From assembly GCF_009905375.1 (NCBI RefSeq), contig NC_133655.1, forward strand, positions 36,694,203-36,758,202: a DNA stretch of 64,000 bases, read 5' to 3'. Made by a program: the position numbers and the translations under genes. Positions 34,234-46,903 of the stretch are shown piece after piece (position 1 is the first letter of the stretch; every line of letters starts with the position of its first letter). The notes under the pieces were generated by a model. That model saw only the letters and a program-made list of their open reading frames with translations, searched no databases and was not told the DNA's origin. Source of the stretch: Apium graveolens. Lineage: Eukaryota; Streptophyta; Magnoliopsida; Apiales; Apiaceae.

Positions 34234-37200
34234 TGTAATAACCCCAATTTTTGGAATTTTTGAAACACGGATGAATAGTAACTTTTGCTGATGATGCTGA
34301 TTAAGGAAAATTATCAGACCACGCTATATAGGAGTACTGTTGTGGAAATTATGAGATCTTATTAGTACTCCATATGGTATATAAGTGTATGTAAAGATCG
34401 TCATAATCCAAATTCGAACACTTTGATTTTTCCCGAAAATCCACCAGATACCGAAAGAATTGAGTATAAGGTAACATGATTAAAAGGATTTAAATTCAAG
34501 GATTATAAGATAGGATCATAAAAGGAATATAAAATATTGAGAAAGGTTTAAGGGAACCCAAGTAATAAGATCCCAGATATGATCCCTCAAACGATTAGCA
34601 AGAACGAACGATAAACGTGTCGTAAAACAATTAAATGACAAGTAATACAAGAGAGATTAGTGCAAGGATTAAGGATGATAATCAAGCAACTAAGCAAGGA
34701 TTAGCATGAAAGATGCTTCCACCACCAAGTGATGACAAGTGGCAAATGATGAAGTCACCATGGTGATGTCATGCTTAGTCACACTCCACTCACTTTATTC
34801 AACCAATTAATCACCCAAATATCCCATTCACTTCCATTTTCCACCACAAAGTCATTTAGCAAAGTAAAAACCCTCCCAAGAACAAGTGCTCTCGGCTTCT
34901 TCATCCCAAAGAAGAGAAAAATTTTAAAAATTAAGATTCAAGCTTTGTTAAATTACAAGGTAATTATCCAAGGTTCCTTATGATTAGTTATGGCTATCCT
35001 AGAAGTTTAAGCCTCCAATTCTTCATGAATCTCTTCCAATAAATAAATGAAGAAGATGATAAATAGTGTTTTCAACATTACTAACTTTGTTTTCTTTCTT
35101 TTTCCTTTAAGATCCAAGCATTCCTAAGCTATCTCAAGGCTTCTTAAGGCTTCCTAGCTACTCTAATCACTCCAAGGAAGGTATAACACCTCCAAATCCT
35201 AACTTTACTTTGAGTATTAAGATGGTTTTGATTGTTATAGTAAATGAGAATCATGATGCTTGTGTGTTTAGAGTTTGGATTGGATTTGTAGTGATTTGGA
35301 TGTTGAAATCTTGTTTATAGTTAATGAAACTTAAGTATAGTTAGTAGTTCATGTTTGTGGTTGAATAAATTGGAAAATCTTGAGGTTTGGGACTGATGTA
35401 GTAAGTTTTGGATGAAGGTTGGTTGTAATGTTGGTTGTGAGTTGGTTTGTAATTGATTTGAAGTAGTTAAAACTTGGTAATCGCGTAAACATAGCCGTCG
35501 TAATTCCCATTTTTATACAACTGCTTGTTCTTAGTGTTCAGGACAGAGAGCTAACTGTTGAATCTGTGACTTTGTCATGTTTAGCTAGATTATGTCGTAA
35601 GCTTCGTTTTGATATGTGGTTCTCTTGGATCCGATGTACGGTTTAGGAGAAATGACCGTTTTAAGTAACGGCATTTCGCGAACGAACCATTTCCCCTCGC
35701 CTTACTTTGAAACCTTGGTTAAGGTCCTTAAATGACTATTTGGAGTATAAAATAATTATGTAAGGTTAAAGGGTCAGTTGGTAGGGTTTTCGCGAAAGTG
35801 TCGCATTAAAATTCGTAACGATTAATTTATTAAAAATGGTGGAGCCGAGGGTACTCGAGCGACTTATGTGAATCGTTGAGTGTGTAAGCGACCATTAGGG
35901 TTTGAGTGTGTTTTGACTAGTTTCTTAAGCGACCGTGGTCTAATTCCGAATTATATTGTTGTTCATAGGTTACCGGACCCACTCTAAGCTTAAGTCTATC
36001 CTGGAACACTTAGGCAAGTTTCTACCCGTTATACTGTTGTTGTGATGTATATATGTATATGCATTATCTTGTGGTAAGTGCATGCTTGTTATTAGCCAAT
36101 CTTGCGATATATTGGAGCATGCTGATATGGTATATATGCATCCCTATTTCGTAATCTTGATATCTAATTGTTGATTCAAATGCTTATAAGTTGCATAATA
36201 CCTATGCTAGAGATAAGCAGTAGTTGCATATACCCTTAGTATAGGGGACCCGAAGGTGAACATTTTTCTAAACCGAGAGTCAATGTTCCCGAGTATAATA
36301 TATATATATATATAGTTTTCAACACTATTAATCGAATAAGGTTTATTCGATAAATTTATTTTATTTATTGAATATTATTTTGAATATTAATTCGAGGACT
36401 TATGACTCCGCCTACTTTATTAAATAATATTCTTTATTTTATTAAAGAATAATATTTCGATATTTCAAACTTATTTTCGATTATTCAAATAAAGATCATA
36501 CTTTCGTATAAGTATATCTTTGTTATTATTATTCATTTCAAGTATGAGTTTTTAAAACTTCTACTTCATTTATTTTTATAAAGATTATCCTTTATGGGAA
36601 TATTATTTAAATAGATAATATTCAGATATTTTTCAACATATTGGGACTGATTTATTTTATTAAATCAGCATTACTCCAAACATTCTTAAAAATGTTTTCG
36701 ATTCTTTAAAATGATTTCGAAAGTTAGAGCGGATCCCAAAACTCGTTTTCAAATTTAAGATCTTCCTTTCGAAGGGGACTTGAATACTAGCTCAAAAATC
36801 TGAGGGATCCGACTCTGTGGTATATTTTATATTCGCAACGAGGTTGTTGCTTTGAGAAAACAATTTGATTACTTGCCCAACATTCGGGAAGTAAGTCCAT
36901 CTAATTGAGTCGGCATAAGCGACAGGCCGGGGTACGGTCTATGAAGGTGTAATAGGCTGGGTGACAGTCCATCCATGCGTGAGTGGCCGGGTAACGGTCT
37001 AGCGCAAGGTCCTAATGCGGCCAGGGTGATGACCGGCGATGAATTCATCCATCTATAGTAGGAAAGGTTACTTATTGGTATCTTTGCCTGATTAGCAAGA
37101 TATCAGGTTTATGCCAAGGTTTTCTTCTTTCCAAATTCAGTGGATATTGCAACTCTATTTATAATTTTCATAACAGAGGTTTTGAAGGAGTGAATGAGAG

Positions 37201-38147
37201 AGATATATATATAGTTGTATATATATATCGGGACTTAATGAAGTATCTCATAACTTCATTTCTTTCAAATGATATTTTAAAGATTGAATATATTCAAGTC
37301 TTATCTTGTAGTCTCATCTATGTGATGAACTATTAAAACTGATTATACCTTGAATAATGGTAGTTCAAGTAGTTTTCTAAAATGATATAAGTATATTGGA
37401 GTATCTTGTAACTTCATCTTTTTAACTTATATCTGGTTAATGATTATCTTATGCATGACAAAGATTTTCAGAAAAAACGTTGAGACAAGGTTAGATATAT
37501 GATATCACCTTGCAACGATATTTTTATACAGTTATAAACTAGAACCCTGTGTATATTATGCATGGAAGAGAATTTCCAAGATTTTGAAAAATATATATAC
37601 GTATATACTGATTATTTTACGACTTGGTCGCGTTAAGATATCAAACTTGGTTCATATCTGCTTGACCAAGACTTTCATGAGTTCTATGGGAATGCTCATA
37701 TATTATTAATCATTATACATATTATTTTGGTGGGCTTGTTGCTCACCCTTACTTTCTTCTTTCATCACACAACAACAAATAGACAAGATGAACATGACCA
37801 ATCTCCCAATTCGTGAGCAGATAGGAAACGTTCTGCAGTTTCCTATAGGCGTTGATGTCGTTGTAGCTGAGGTAGGAACTACCAATAGGCTAGGCTTTCA
37901 ACTTTTGATGTACCAGACTTATGTATATTTATGAATTGTAATAATGGTAAAAAATATGTAAACTTATTTAGAAACCCTTTTTAAGGTGTAATGGTTTAGA
38001 ATTGTGGAATAAAATGACTTGTGTTATTTTTGGATATTCATCTCAGAGACAACTTGTGGTGTGTGTATATATTGTGGGGTCACAGTACGCAGAAGTTGGT
38101 TGATTATTAAGATTAAGTATTATTAAGGGAAATGAAACTCGTGACAA
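34234..38147 (+). repeat. Middle LTR of G2, 3' end lost
   Basis: Starts TGTAATAACC after the purine tract and follows the first LTR closely up to GTGACAA. The last 33 or so bases are missing. The sequence jumps straight into internal sequence equivalent to 29483, with GACAA present on both sides of the join. It acts as 3' LTR of the first unit and 5' LTR of the second. Confidence 0.9.
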
Positions 38148-39465
38148 TTAAGGGAATATAAAATTCGATATCCCACCCATGATCTCGGGCTCACGACAAT
38201 AGTTTTGCCCTAAATATTGGAGGCACTACTTGTATGGATAGAAGTGCGAGAATTACACAAACCATAAGAGCTCAACATGCGCCAGAGGAGGTGGTTAAAG
38301 CTAATTAAGGATTTCGATTATGAGATTCTTTATCATCCAGGGAAAGCCAATATAATGGCTAACACCCTTAGTAGAAAGGTACGACTCAAGATGATAATGT
38401 CTTTGGGAGAGTTGATAAGAGATTTTGAGAAAATGGAAATAGAAGTGAAGATAACCGGAGCCGGTACTGAAAAGTTGTTTGAGATTGTAATGCAACTCGA
38501 ATTATTGGAAAATATCATATTATGCCAAGAATAAGTGATAAATGAAGGCAGAGAGCCAATGAATAGAGAAGAGATTAATACCGAGAAAGATGATAAGGGA
38601 ATAATGGGGTATTCCTACAGAACTTGGGTTCAAACGTTCAAGAGCTTAAAGATGAGATCTTAGATGAAAGCCCTAGTTTGAGGAATAAGATTTAGAGCAA
38701 ACCCTGAATGTAATAGTCAGGGAGGTCACCATCAAGGTAGGAGGAACCCATAACATAATGAAGTGGAAAATAAGGATTTTAACGTATAAGATAACCCCGA
38801 TTATGGGAGAAGGATGAAACATTTCATCTTGAGAAAACAGAAATCGAGCAAGGAAGGGAGCACCAAGACGGTACTCCTGTGGGGCAACTCATGGACCTTC
38901 CTAAACAAATCTTATACATTTACCCCCAACCACTACCTTGAGGAATCAATGCGGTGGGAAATTCTTTCATGACCTTTAAGTCACTAAGCTCTCAGAGTTC
39001 CAAGAAACAGGGTGACCAAGTCGAGGCAAGAGACTGGCTAAAGGAAATATGAGAATCATTTGAGATTCTAAATGATTGATGAAGTGCAAAAGACTGTTTT
39101 TGTCACTTACCTTACTAAGAGAGAGGCCACCCGCTGGTGAAAGACCAAGAAAGGCACGGAGCCAGAGGTTATAATAAACTGATTAAAGTTCAGTCAATTG
39201 TTTTCGGGAAAGTAATTCCCAAGGTTGTGGAGATAGTGTAAAAGCTTTAGAGCCAGAACAAAGGCGAACAAGTATGATAAATAATGAATCTAAGATTGTA
39301 AAAGTTGTCAAGATTCGTTCTGAGGACAAGAATCCCAGAACAACGTGATATTTGAAGTCAATGATTAGTGGGTTCGTGAAATGATTATAAGAGAGAGGTA
39401 AATAAAAAGAAACTGAAGTGGAAAGGAATATAAAGGCAATAAAGTTTGAGGAATAATAAGGGAGT
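38148..39465 (+). pseudogene. Second internal copy of G2 (RNase H and gag remnant)
   Basis: Matches 29488-30800 nearly base for base (roughly 96% on the parts compared), including shared stops. It is slightly more complete at MRQRRWLKLIKDFDYE (38275). It lacks the primer site and leader. It ends abruptly at GGGAGT, where Sirevirus gag sequence begins. Confidence 0.85.
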
Positions 39466-42400
39466 ATTTGCAATATATGTAAAATTATTGCTTTTGTTTA
39501 TCCCTATTTTTCCATTTCTATTTCTCTTTTTCTTTCTTGCATCTACAACTTTGGTTTCTTGAACAGGAGACTTGGGACTGTGTGTGTTCATGAGCTTCTC
39601 TTCAGTTTTTGTAGTCTGAACTGATTCTTCAGTTTTCTTTTCTTTATCTACATCAGCAATTTCTTGCTTGATTATCAAATCTTCTTCACTGAAGTTGACT
39701 ACACATGCTTTGAATGTAGGTGCATTAATCTCTTTCAAAAAGGTTGGAGCATTCTCAGTCTTCTTGGCTTTCCCTTTGTCACCTATAGTCATCTTTTTAT
39801 CACTCATCTCTTCATAGTCGAGGCCAATAGCAATGTTTGCACATGGCTTATTCTTCTCATGATATTGTTAAACCAGTTTAGATGCATTTCTAAAAGATTT
39901 CATCTTTACTTCATTCTTTTCTAGTTTCTCCCTTAACACTGCTTTAATTTCATTTGCACACTTGAGCTTGTTCTTAAGTTAGGCATTTTCTTGTTTTAAA
40001 GCTTGAAGCTCAACCATCAACAATTTAGTTTCTTGCTTCTCACTCTCAAGCTTCTTATTTATCTTTTTTAATCTGCTAACTTCTTCATTAGCAACAACCA
40101 TGCTTGTGTGAATGTGAAACATTTCTGTGCTCATCTTTTCAACAGTTTCCTTGTATTGATTTACATTTAAATCAATAGTGGTAAGAATTGTTTTTTGTCC
40201 TTTTGATGAGGATGATTCACCTTGCTCCAAGGTCATTAGAGCATAGTTTCCAACTTCCTCATCTTAATCATTATCTGAATCATCCCAACCCTTTCCCTCT
40301 GCAATGTAAGCTTTGCTCTGTTGCTTTTTCAGAAGAGCTTCATACTTTGCTTCCAGTTCAAGATAAGCTTTGTCTTTCTTTGCCTTTTTGGGTTTCCTGC
40401 ATTTTTTAGCAAAGTGGCCTAGTTCATCACAATTGAAGCACCTTATATTAGATCTGTCAACATATCCAGTTTTGTAACCACTCTTGCTATCAAAATTGTA
40501 CTTCCCCTTCTCTTTCCAGTGGTTGTCTTTGTTGAAGGATTTTCCTTTATTCCTGAAGTACCTTGGCTTCTTTACTCTAATGTTAGAGAATTTTCTAGCT
40601 AGATCAGTCTATTGTTAGATAATTTTCTAGCTAGATAAGCCATAGACTGATCTAGCTCATCCAGTTCTTCAAGAGTGTAAAACTCATCCTTTTCCAGCTC
40701 TAAGATGACTTGCTCCTATGAATCATTTGTTCTCTGCTCACTTGATAAGGAATTTAAAGTTTGGTATCTTAGTTCATTATTGAATGAGTGGCTTTCATTA
40801 ATAATTAAAGCACTTGAGCCATCCACCACATGTCCTTGACCAGACTACAGCAATTGCCTTTGAATCATCTCTAGTTAATATGTTTTAAGAATCCCATACA
40901 GAACTTCCAGAGTTATTCTGCTCAAGTCTCTTCCTTCCCTGATTGCTGAGATCTTTTGTTCCAAATGGTCAGGGAGAGTAAGAAAGAACTTTAGATTCAC
41001 TTCTTCAGCTTCATAGTATTTGTCATGAAGCTACAAGTCATTCATCAGCTTGTTGAATCTTTCAAACACATCAGTAATGCTTTCCTTAGGCTTAGCCATG
41101 AAACCCTCATATTGTGAAATCAGTATTCTTCTTTGATTTGATCTTGAAAGGAATATGTCCTAAGTCCAATCATGTATTAGGATTTAGGAATAACTTTTTA
41201 TGTAATATGTTTTGATTTCATTGATATTAATAAAAGACTTGTTTTGTTTTTATTACGGGCTTTATCTATTTAAGTGTTTAAATAAGATATACCATAGTTT
41301 AGAGTAAAGCTTTTTATGGATTATGATGAGATCATAATAGTGAGACCTAAAAGATGATAACTCTAAACTTAAATAGTTCATGTTCGTAGGATTACTAACT
41401 GATAATTAATAATCCGCAGAGATCGGTACATACTATGCTTGCTTCATTATGAAGGATGTCTGTTCTCATAGACATTTGTGTGGTGACACTATAGCTAGTA
41501 TGTAGGTGCTTATTATAGAATAAGTTCACTGAATATGACTCGCCCAGCTGAACAACTGATGGAGTTCACTCACGTGTCAGCAGTTGTTCACATAGTGATA
41601 GTTGTACAAGTATCCTTAGACTTGAGGTCATCATAGTCATCTTGTGTACACTGAACTATGCTTTGGTTTAGTTCTTAGTCTCCAGGGACAATTATTAGGG
41701 CTCTACTGGGTATAGGAATTTGTACACGAAGATAGTGTATGATTAATAAAGGATCTACCCCTTCCAGTGAAGGAAGCTAATGTTCAAGGCTGATCCACTT
41801 ATGCTAGTTCAAGAATCTCTGGCCAGAGTGAATGAAATTAGAAAGGAGTTTCTAATTTGCATAGAACTAAGCATAGTAAATGGTAAGCAAGTGATTAGAT
41901 TAGATAGGCTTGACACGAGATCCATGCCTTGTATTTAATCGGGACATTGTAGGGTAGAAGGAGTTTATTGTACGGTAACTATTCACTAAATAGGTTCTTG
42001 GTATTCTAAGCAGTGAATTCGTATTATCCGGATAGTCGCGATATGCTGAGAAGTATCCCTCACGATATAGAATAAATATGATTAATCAATTAAATCATAT
42101 TTAATAAATTAGAGAATTTATATAAATAATGATAAAATAGTTTTATTATTATTTATTTCTACTACCGGCTTAATATTGAACCTACAGGGTCACACCATAA
42201 AAAGAGAATGATTTAATGGTGGAGGAATTAATTAATAATGGCTAATAATTATTTATTTATGAAATAAATAATTAATTGGCAAATTTAATAATCGATTAAA
42301 TGAGATTTAATTGATTATAAATTAATTAAGAAAAGTTCTTAATATTATTAATTAAGAATTTAATTTTTGGAAATTAAATTAAGAGAGAGAATTATTTCTA

Positions 42401-43191
42401 AAGTGTTTTGAAAAAGGATTAATAATTAAAAGGTGTTTTAATTATTAATGTGAATAATAATGAGTTAATAATAATAATATTTTATGGGAAAATTTCAGCT
42501 GAAAATTTTGCCTATAAATATACTATTATAAACCCTATTTTTATTCTAACCCGAACCCCAATTTTTAGAAAAACCTAATTCTCTCCACCTCCTCCTCCTC
42601 CTTAACGTCGTTTTCTTGGTGGATACCGGTGGAGTGCTTCACGTTTGAGGAGCAGCTGCTAAGGATCTCCGATCGTTGCTTTTGGATCGCTATTAAAGGT
42701 TAATAATTGATCCATATATTTTTTACCACGATTTATATGCTTTTATTTGGATTTTGTATGTGTGAAAATATTTTACCATGCCTCCGCTGCGATTAAAATC
42801 TAACAGATCTAACCTCCTCAGTTCCTTCACACAGTATCTCAATCTTTTCCCATATCTGTTTGGCAGTATCACAGTTGATAATATTATTGTACATCACATT
42901 ATCAATGTACTCAATCAATATCATTTGCAAGCTGCTATCCATGAAAACTTTCTCCTTTTCAGGATCTGTATACTCAGCAGGATATTTTGGAGCATAATGA
43001 GCTGGTATGACACTGTCTTCATATGTAGATTCCTTAACTCTTACCATAGGTATGAAGGGTCCATTCTTGAGGATCTGAATGTAGAATGGATTTGCCATCC
43101 TGATAAACAGCATCATTTTCTTTTTCCAAAGAGTGTAGTTAACTTTGTCAAAGGTAGGAATTTTGATGCTACTGATTTTTTGTGTATTCAT
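39466..43191 (-). pseudogene. Sirevirus gag (S4), truncated and interrupted
   Basis: Starts MNTQKISSIKIPTFDK at 43191 (the frame extends 23 codons upstream). The copia gag domain is visible (YTLWKKKMMLF, AKQIWEKIEILCEGTEE). It is interrupted by a solo LTR at 41145-42805, then resumes with ISQYEGF, a zinc knuckle (CFNCDELGHFAKKC near 40420), a coiled coil (KLESEKQETKLLMVELQALKQENA) and a Lys-rich tail. It stops at 39465 where it abuts G2, before the second zinc knuckle, with no pol following. A 23-bp direct duplication lies at 40582-40636. S2 Gag is the close relative. Several stops and frameshifts. Confidence 0.85.
41145..42805 (+). repeat. Solo LTR of a copia element, Angela/Tork-like
   Basis: 1661 bp, TGAAAGGAATATGTCCTAAG...ATCTAACA, with identical 5-bp flanks GATCT (41140-41144 and 42806-42810) that join the two halves of S4 gag. 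CTATAAATA near 42513 suggests a promoter in plus orientation. No internal region, primer site or second LTR. The start (GGAATATGTCCTA), the CCGCTGCG near the end and the length resemble Angela/BARE-type LTRs; family assignment is by memory only. It formed by recombination between two LTRs. Confidence 0.85.
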
Positions 43192-43229
43192 TCTTCCAAG
43201 ATCTTGAATCTGTTTGCTTTCAGATTTTA

Positions 43230-43240
43230 CTCTGATACCA
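43230..43240 (-). promoter_or_regulatory. Primer binding site (S4)
   Basis: Minus-strand TGGTATCAGAG, initiator-tRNA type, next to the S4 LTR end. Confidence 0.85.
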
Positions 43241-43242
43241 CT

Positions 43243-44640
43243 TCTTAGGTAATGAATCACATACAGCGGGGGGGGGGGGTGAATGTGTTTTTTCTGATTT
43301 TAGGCTTTTCTTGAAAGATAATGGTTGAACAAAGTAAATTAAATCTTGTATAGAAAGGTGTTCATGCAGAAATTAAACTTGCATAAAATAAAGAACACGG
43401 ATCTTCAAAACTCACTTAATTTTTGTATTAAAAATTAAGATGCTTTGCTACAAAATTTCTAAGCTCTTTGAAGTTAAAGAGCTCAGCTTCTTCTCGAGAG
43501 TCTTACAAGAATTTTTGATCTAAATTGTTACTTCTAACTAGAGGACCAGTGTTAACTTTATAGCTCAGTTAACTGCTACTTTACACATTGGATAATAAAC
43601 ATGCTATTAACTTTTCTAAACTGTCACTTATCATTTCTATTTATAGAAAAGCAAATCTTCCATTTCTGTCTTAGCATATCTTTAGCATCCCGTGTTTACT
43701 TTAATCCTCCTCTGTCAGTTAATCTTTGCCATTGATCTTGCACACAATTCAAGCTGCTTTTTGTATACTTGTCAATCCAGTTGTTGGATTGTTTGTTGAT
43801 TGTTTATCTTGGATATTAAACTGATCTGCAATTCTGTACTTTGAGACTGTACTTCAAGATCTCCAGTTTGATTCATTTGAACACTCGATATCTCGATAAG
43901 TACAAAGGCTTATCGAGATCTCTAGTACTCTATGATGAGTTTGGCTTGTAGAGGTCTTCAGCTCATCGAGATCTCTAGTCTTCATAACTTTACTTGACTT
44001 GTAGATATCTCTGAGTTCTCGAATGGATATAGACTTGTCGATAACTCTGAGTTCTCTAGTAAAGGAATGACTTGTAGATATCTTTTTGAGTTATCGAGTA
44101 GCTTTTCTGACTTCTCTACTCCCGGTGAATATTGCTTATCCATTGAGTAGATATTGTTCATCCGTTGAGTAGACGTATAGCTTATCCGTCGAGTAGATAT
44201 TGCTCATCCATTGAGTAGATGTTATTCATCCATCGAGTGGATATATAGCTCATCCGTCAAGTAGATATTGCTTATCCGTCGGTACTCTCTGAGTTTGAAT
44301 GACTTCTCGATAAGTCATTCTGGAGTTCTCGAATGACTTCTCTATAACATTAAATCTGTGACTTGTAGAGATCTTGACTTAGAACATTTTTCTCCAAACA
44401 GATTTATTCAACTCCAAGCTTCTTCAAAATTCTTCTGAGGCATGATCTTCTTGATCTTCTTTCAGATAGAATCCTTAGGCTTGATACTGTTTTAGAAAAA
44501 AGACTCCAAGCTGCTCCTTTGCATTTTTACAAACTTTAAGTGTTACAAGTACAAAATACAAATTTAGATAACAATACAACTTACTTAGGGTTGACAAGTT
44601 GTCTTAGTCTTGTTAAAGTACAGGCATGTCTTTTACAACA
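43243..44640 (-). repeat. 5' LTR of Sirevirus S4
   Basis: Begins TGTTGTAAAAGACATG at 44640; about 1398 bp. The inner end has a G12 run (43268-43279) followed by TGAATGTG, as in S2. It contains TCGATA-type motif copies (43890-44110, 44300-44350) and, unlike S2 and S3, a separate repeat of about 23 bp (TTATCCGTCGAGTAGATAT-like) at 44130-44285. It is inserted in the RT of S2; the flanking bases are CATAT. Confidence 0.88.
44130..44285. repeat. 23-bp tandem repeat in S4 LTR
   Basis: About seven units of CTTATCC(G/A)T(C/T)GAGTAGATATTG with substitutions. S2 and S3 LTRs lack it, so it is an S4-specific expansion. Confidence 0.75.
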
Positions 44641-45488
44641 CATATCATCACTATGTGTCTTGTAGAAGAGAGTCTTGTATATGGTACCTCTAGTAAAACT
44701 ATGCTTCAGTAGGAATTATGACAGTGTGTTATACCAAGCTCTAGGTGCCTATTTTAGTCCATATAGAGCCTTGAGTAACTTGTACACAAAATTTGGAAGT
44801 TCTGGATCTTCCAAGCCAGGTGGTTATTGCACATAAACTTCTTCTTCTAGCTCACCATTCAGGAAGGCACTCTTAACATCCATTTGATACACTTTAAAAT
44901 TTGAATATGCAGTAAATGCTAGAAAAATTCTTATTGCTTCAAGTCTTGCAAATGGAGCAAAAGTTTCATCATAATCAATTCCTTCTTCTTGTGAGTAGCC
45001 TTTTGCAACCAACCTTGCTTTGTTTCCGGTACTATACCATTTTCATCCATCTTGTTCCTGAACACCCATTTTGTTCCAATTATGCTTCTATTCTTTGGTG
45101 CAGGAACCAATTCCCAAACTTTGTTTCTTTCAAACTGATTCAGCTCTTCCTGCATGGAAGATATCCAATCAGGATCTAGTAGAGGTTCATCAATTTTTTT
45201 AGGCTCTACTTGAGATAGAAAACATGCATGTAGGCACTCATTAGAAATTGCACTTCTAGTCCTTACACTAGAAGTAGGATCATCAATAATTACTTCTCTA
45301 GTGTGACTTCTATCCCACTTCCTTGTATGAGTTTGTTGACTTGTTCCTTCATTATTTTCTTCATTATTGGTATGATTGTCCGATCCTTCTTCTCTTTCTC
45401 CCCCTGAGTTTGTGCTATCAAATTCAGGTGTTTGAGATGAGTTTCCACTTTCATGATTTTCCTGTTGAGTAGTCTCTTCATTTATCAT
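44641..45488 (-). pseudogene. Copia reverse transcriptase, truncated (S2)
   Basis: RT N-terminal half: [52 protein letters not shown], a frameshift, then [39 protein letters not shown] and LYGLK...APRAWY. It is cut at 44641 by the S4 LTR before the YVDD box, so RT and all RNase H are missing here. At least three stops (CAG to TAG type at two Gln sites). Confidence 0.88.
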
Positions 45489-46835
45489 TTTTTATGCATC
45501 AACTTTATCTTCCTCATCAGAATCACTATCAATGTTGAGGTTTTCAAATGCAAGGGCTTCAGCTTCATTATCATCAAGAAGTTCCAAGCCTGGACACTTG
45601 TCATCATCAAAAGTCATATCTGTGCTTTCCATAATCTTCTTTTGATCAATCACATAAACTTTGTAGGCTGTTCTTTCCAATGAATATCCCAGAAAAATTG
45701 CTTCAAATACTTTTGAGTCAAATTTTCCCACATATTCAGAGTTGTCTTTCAAAATGTAGCACCTGCTTCCAAACACATGAAAATGCTTTACAGTAGGCTT
45801 TCTTTTAGACATGATTGAGTAAGGTGATTTACCATGTGCATTGTTAATGAGATATCTGTTCTGAGTGTAACATGCAGTGTTAATATCCTCTTCCCAGAAA
45901 ATTGTTAGAAACTTGGCATCTTGCAGCATTGTTCTAGCAGCTTCAACTAATGGTCTGTTCTTTCTTTCAACTACTCCATTTTCTTGAGGTGTTCTAGCAG
46001 CTGAGAAATCTTGAACAATACCTTTACTTTTGCAGAATTCACTCAATGTAGCATTTCTAAATTCTGTTTCATTGTCACTTCTCAATCTCTTTACACAGTT
46101 GTAATCTTCAGCATGTTTTTCTATCTTCTTGATGTGCTCAATTATGATGTGTGGAGTTTCATCTTTAGAGTGCATGAACTCTACCCAAGTGTATCTTGAG
46201 AAATCATCCACCATCATAAGTGCATATTTGTTCCTTGGAATTGATAAGACATTTACTGGCCCAAACAAGTCCATGTGAATAAGTTGAAATGGTGCACTCA
46301 TAGAATTCACAGTTTTTGACTTGTGACTTGATCTCTTCATTTTTCCTTTCTAAAAAGCTTCACAAACTTCAACTTGAGCAAACTCCAGTTTGGGCATGTC
46401 TCTTACTAACTCCTTTTTGACCAAGGTCTTAATTGCCTTGAAATTCATGTGAGACAACTTCTTATTCCATAACTTGCTTTATTCTTCTGATGCCTTGGTG
46501 TAGAAGCAATAAATTCCATCCTTATTTGTTGAGTCTAAGTCTACAACAAACAAGCTTCCTCTCCTTGATCCTTTCAGAGCAACTTCACCAGTTTTCTTGA
46601 TGATAAAAGTGCATTCTTCTTTGTTGAATAAAACTTCATAGCCTTTATCTGCGAATTGGCTAACACTGAGAAGATTCACTTCAAGACCAGCTACTAGTGC
46701 TACATCATCAATGACAAAATTTTCAGAAACAATCTTGCCATATCCCATTATGAATCCTTTGCTGTTGTCTCCAAAGGTCACCAAAGGGCCAGCTTTCTCC
46801 TCAAACTGTGATAGTAGGGCTTTATCACCTATCAT
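45489..46835 (-). pseudogene. Copia protease and integrase (S2)
   Basis: The protease region reads IGDKALLSQFEEKAGPLVTFGD after an active site in which the catalytic Asp is Asn (NSGCSRHM, just upstream of 46835). The integrase core is well preserved: HMDLFGPVNV, LRSDNETEF (normal form DNGTEF) and RTPQENGVVERKN supply the D,D,E residues, followed by the FHVFGSRCY block. A TAA interrupts near 46345, after the zinc-binding region, and another at 45489-45491. Non-functional. Confidence 0.88.
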
Positions 46836-46903
46836 ATGCCTGGAACATCCACTATTTGATGATCCAGATGACTTTCTTTATTTTGTCCTGCACACAATAA
46901 GTT

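Larger units (their letters stand above)
24848..39465 (+). mobile_element. Degenerate Tekay-type gypsy array (G2): LTR-internal-LTR-internal
   Basis: Two very similar LTRs of about 3.9 kb flank a 5.45 kb internal region. A second partial internal region follows the middle LTR and stops at 39465. The internal order is scrambled (RNase H/integrase N-terminal piece, then gag, then PR-RT linker, then integrase-chromodomain), and both internal copies share this order and many of the same stops. It is therefore a non-autonomous derivative family. No target duplication can be checked because the right end is lost. Confidence 0.85.

Noticed and set aside
42510..42780. A host promoter or gene start (TATA box, CT-rich leader) in 42.5-42.8 kb
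   Set aside because: It lies inside the solo LTR defined by exact ends and a GATCT duplication; no coding frame follows.
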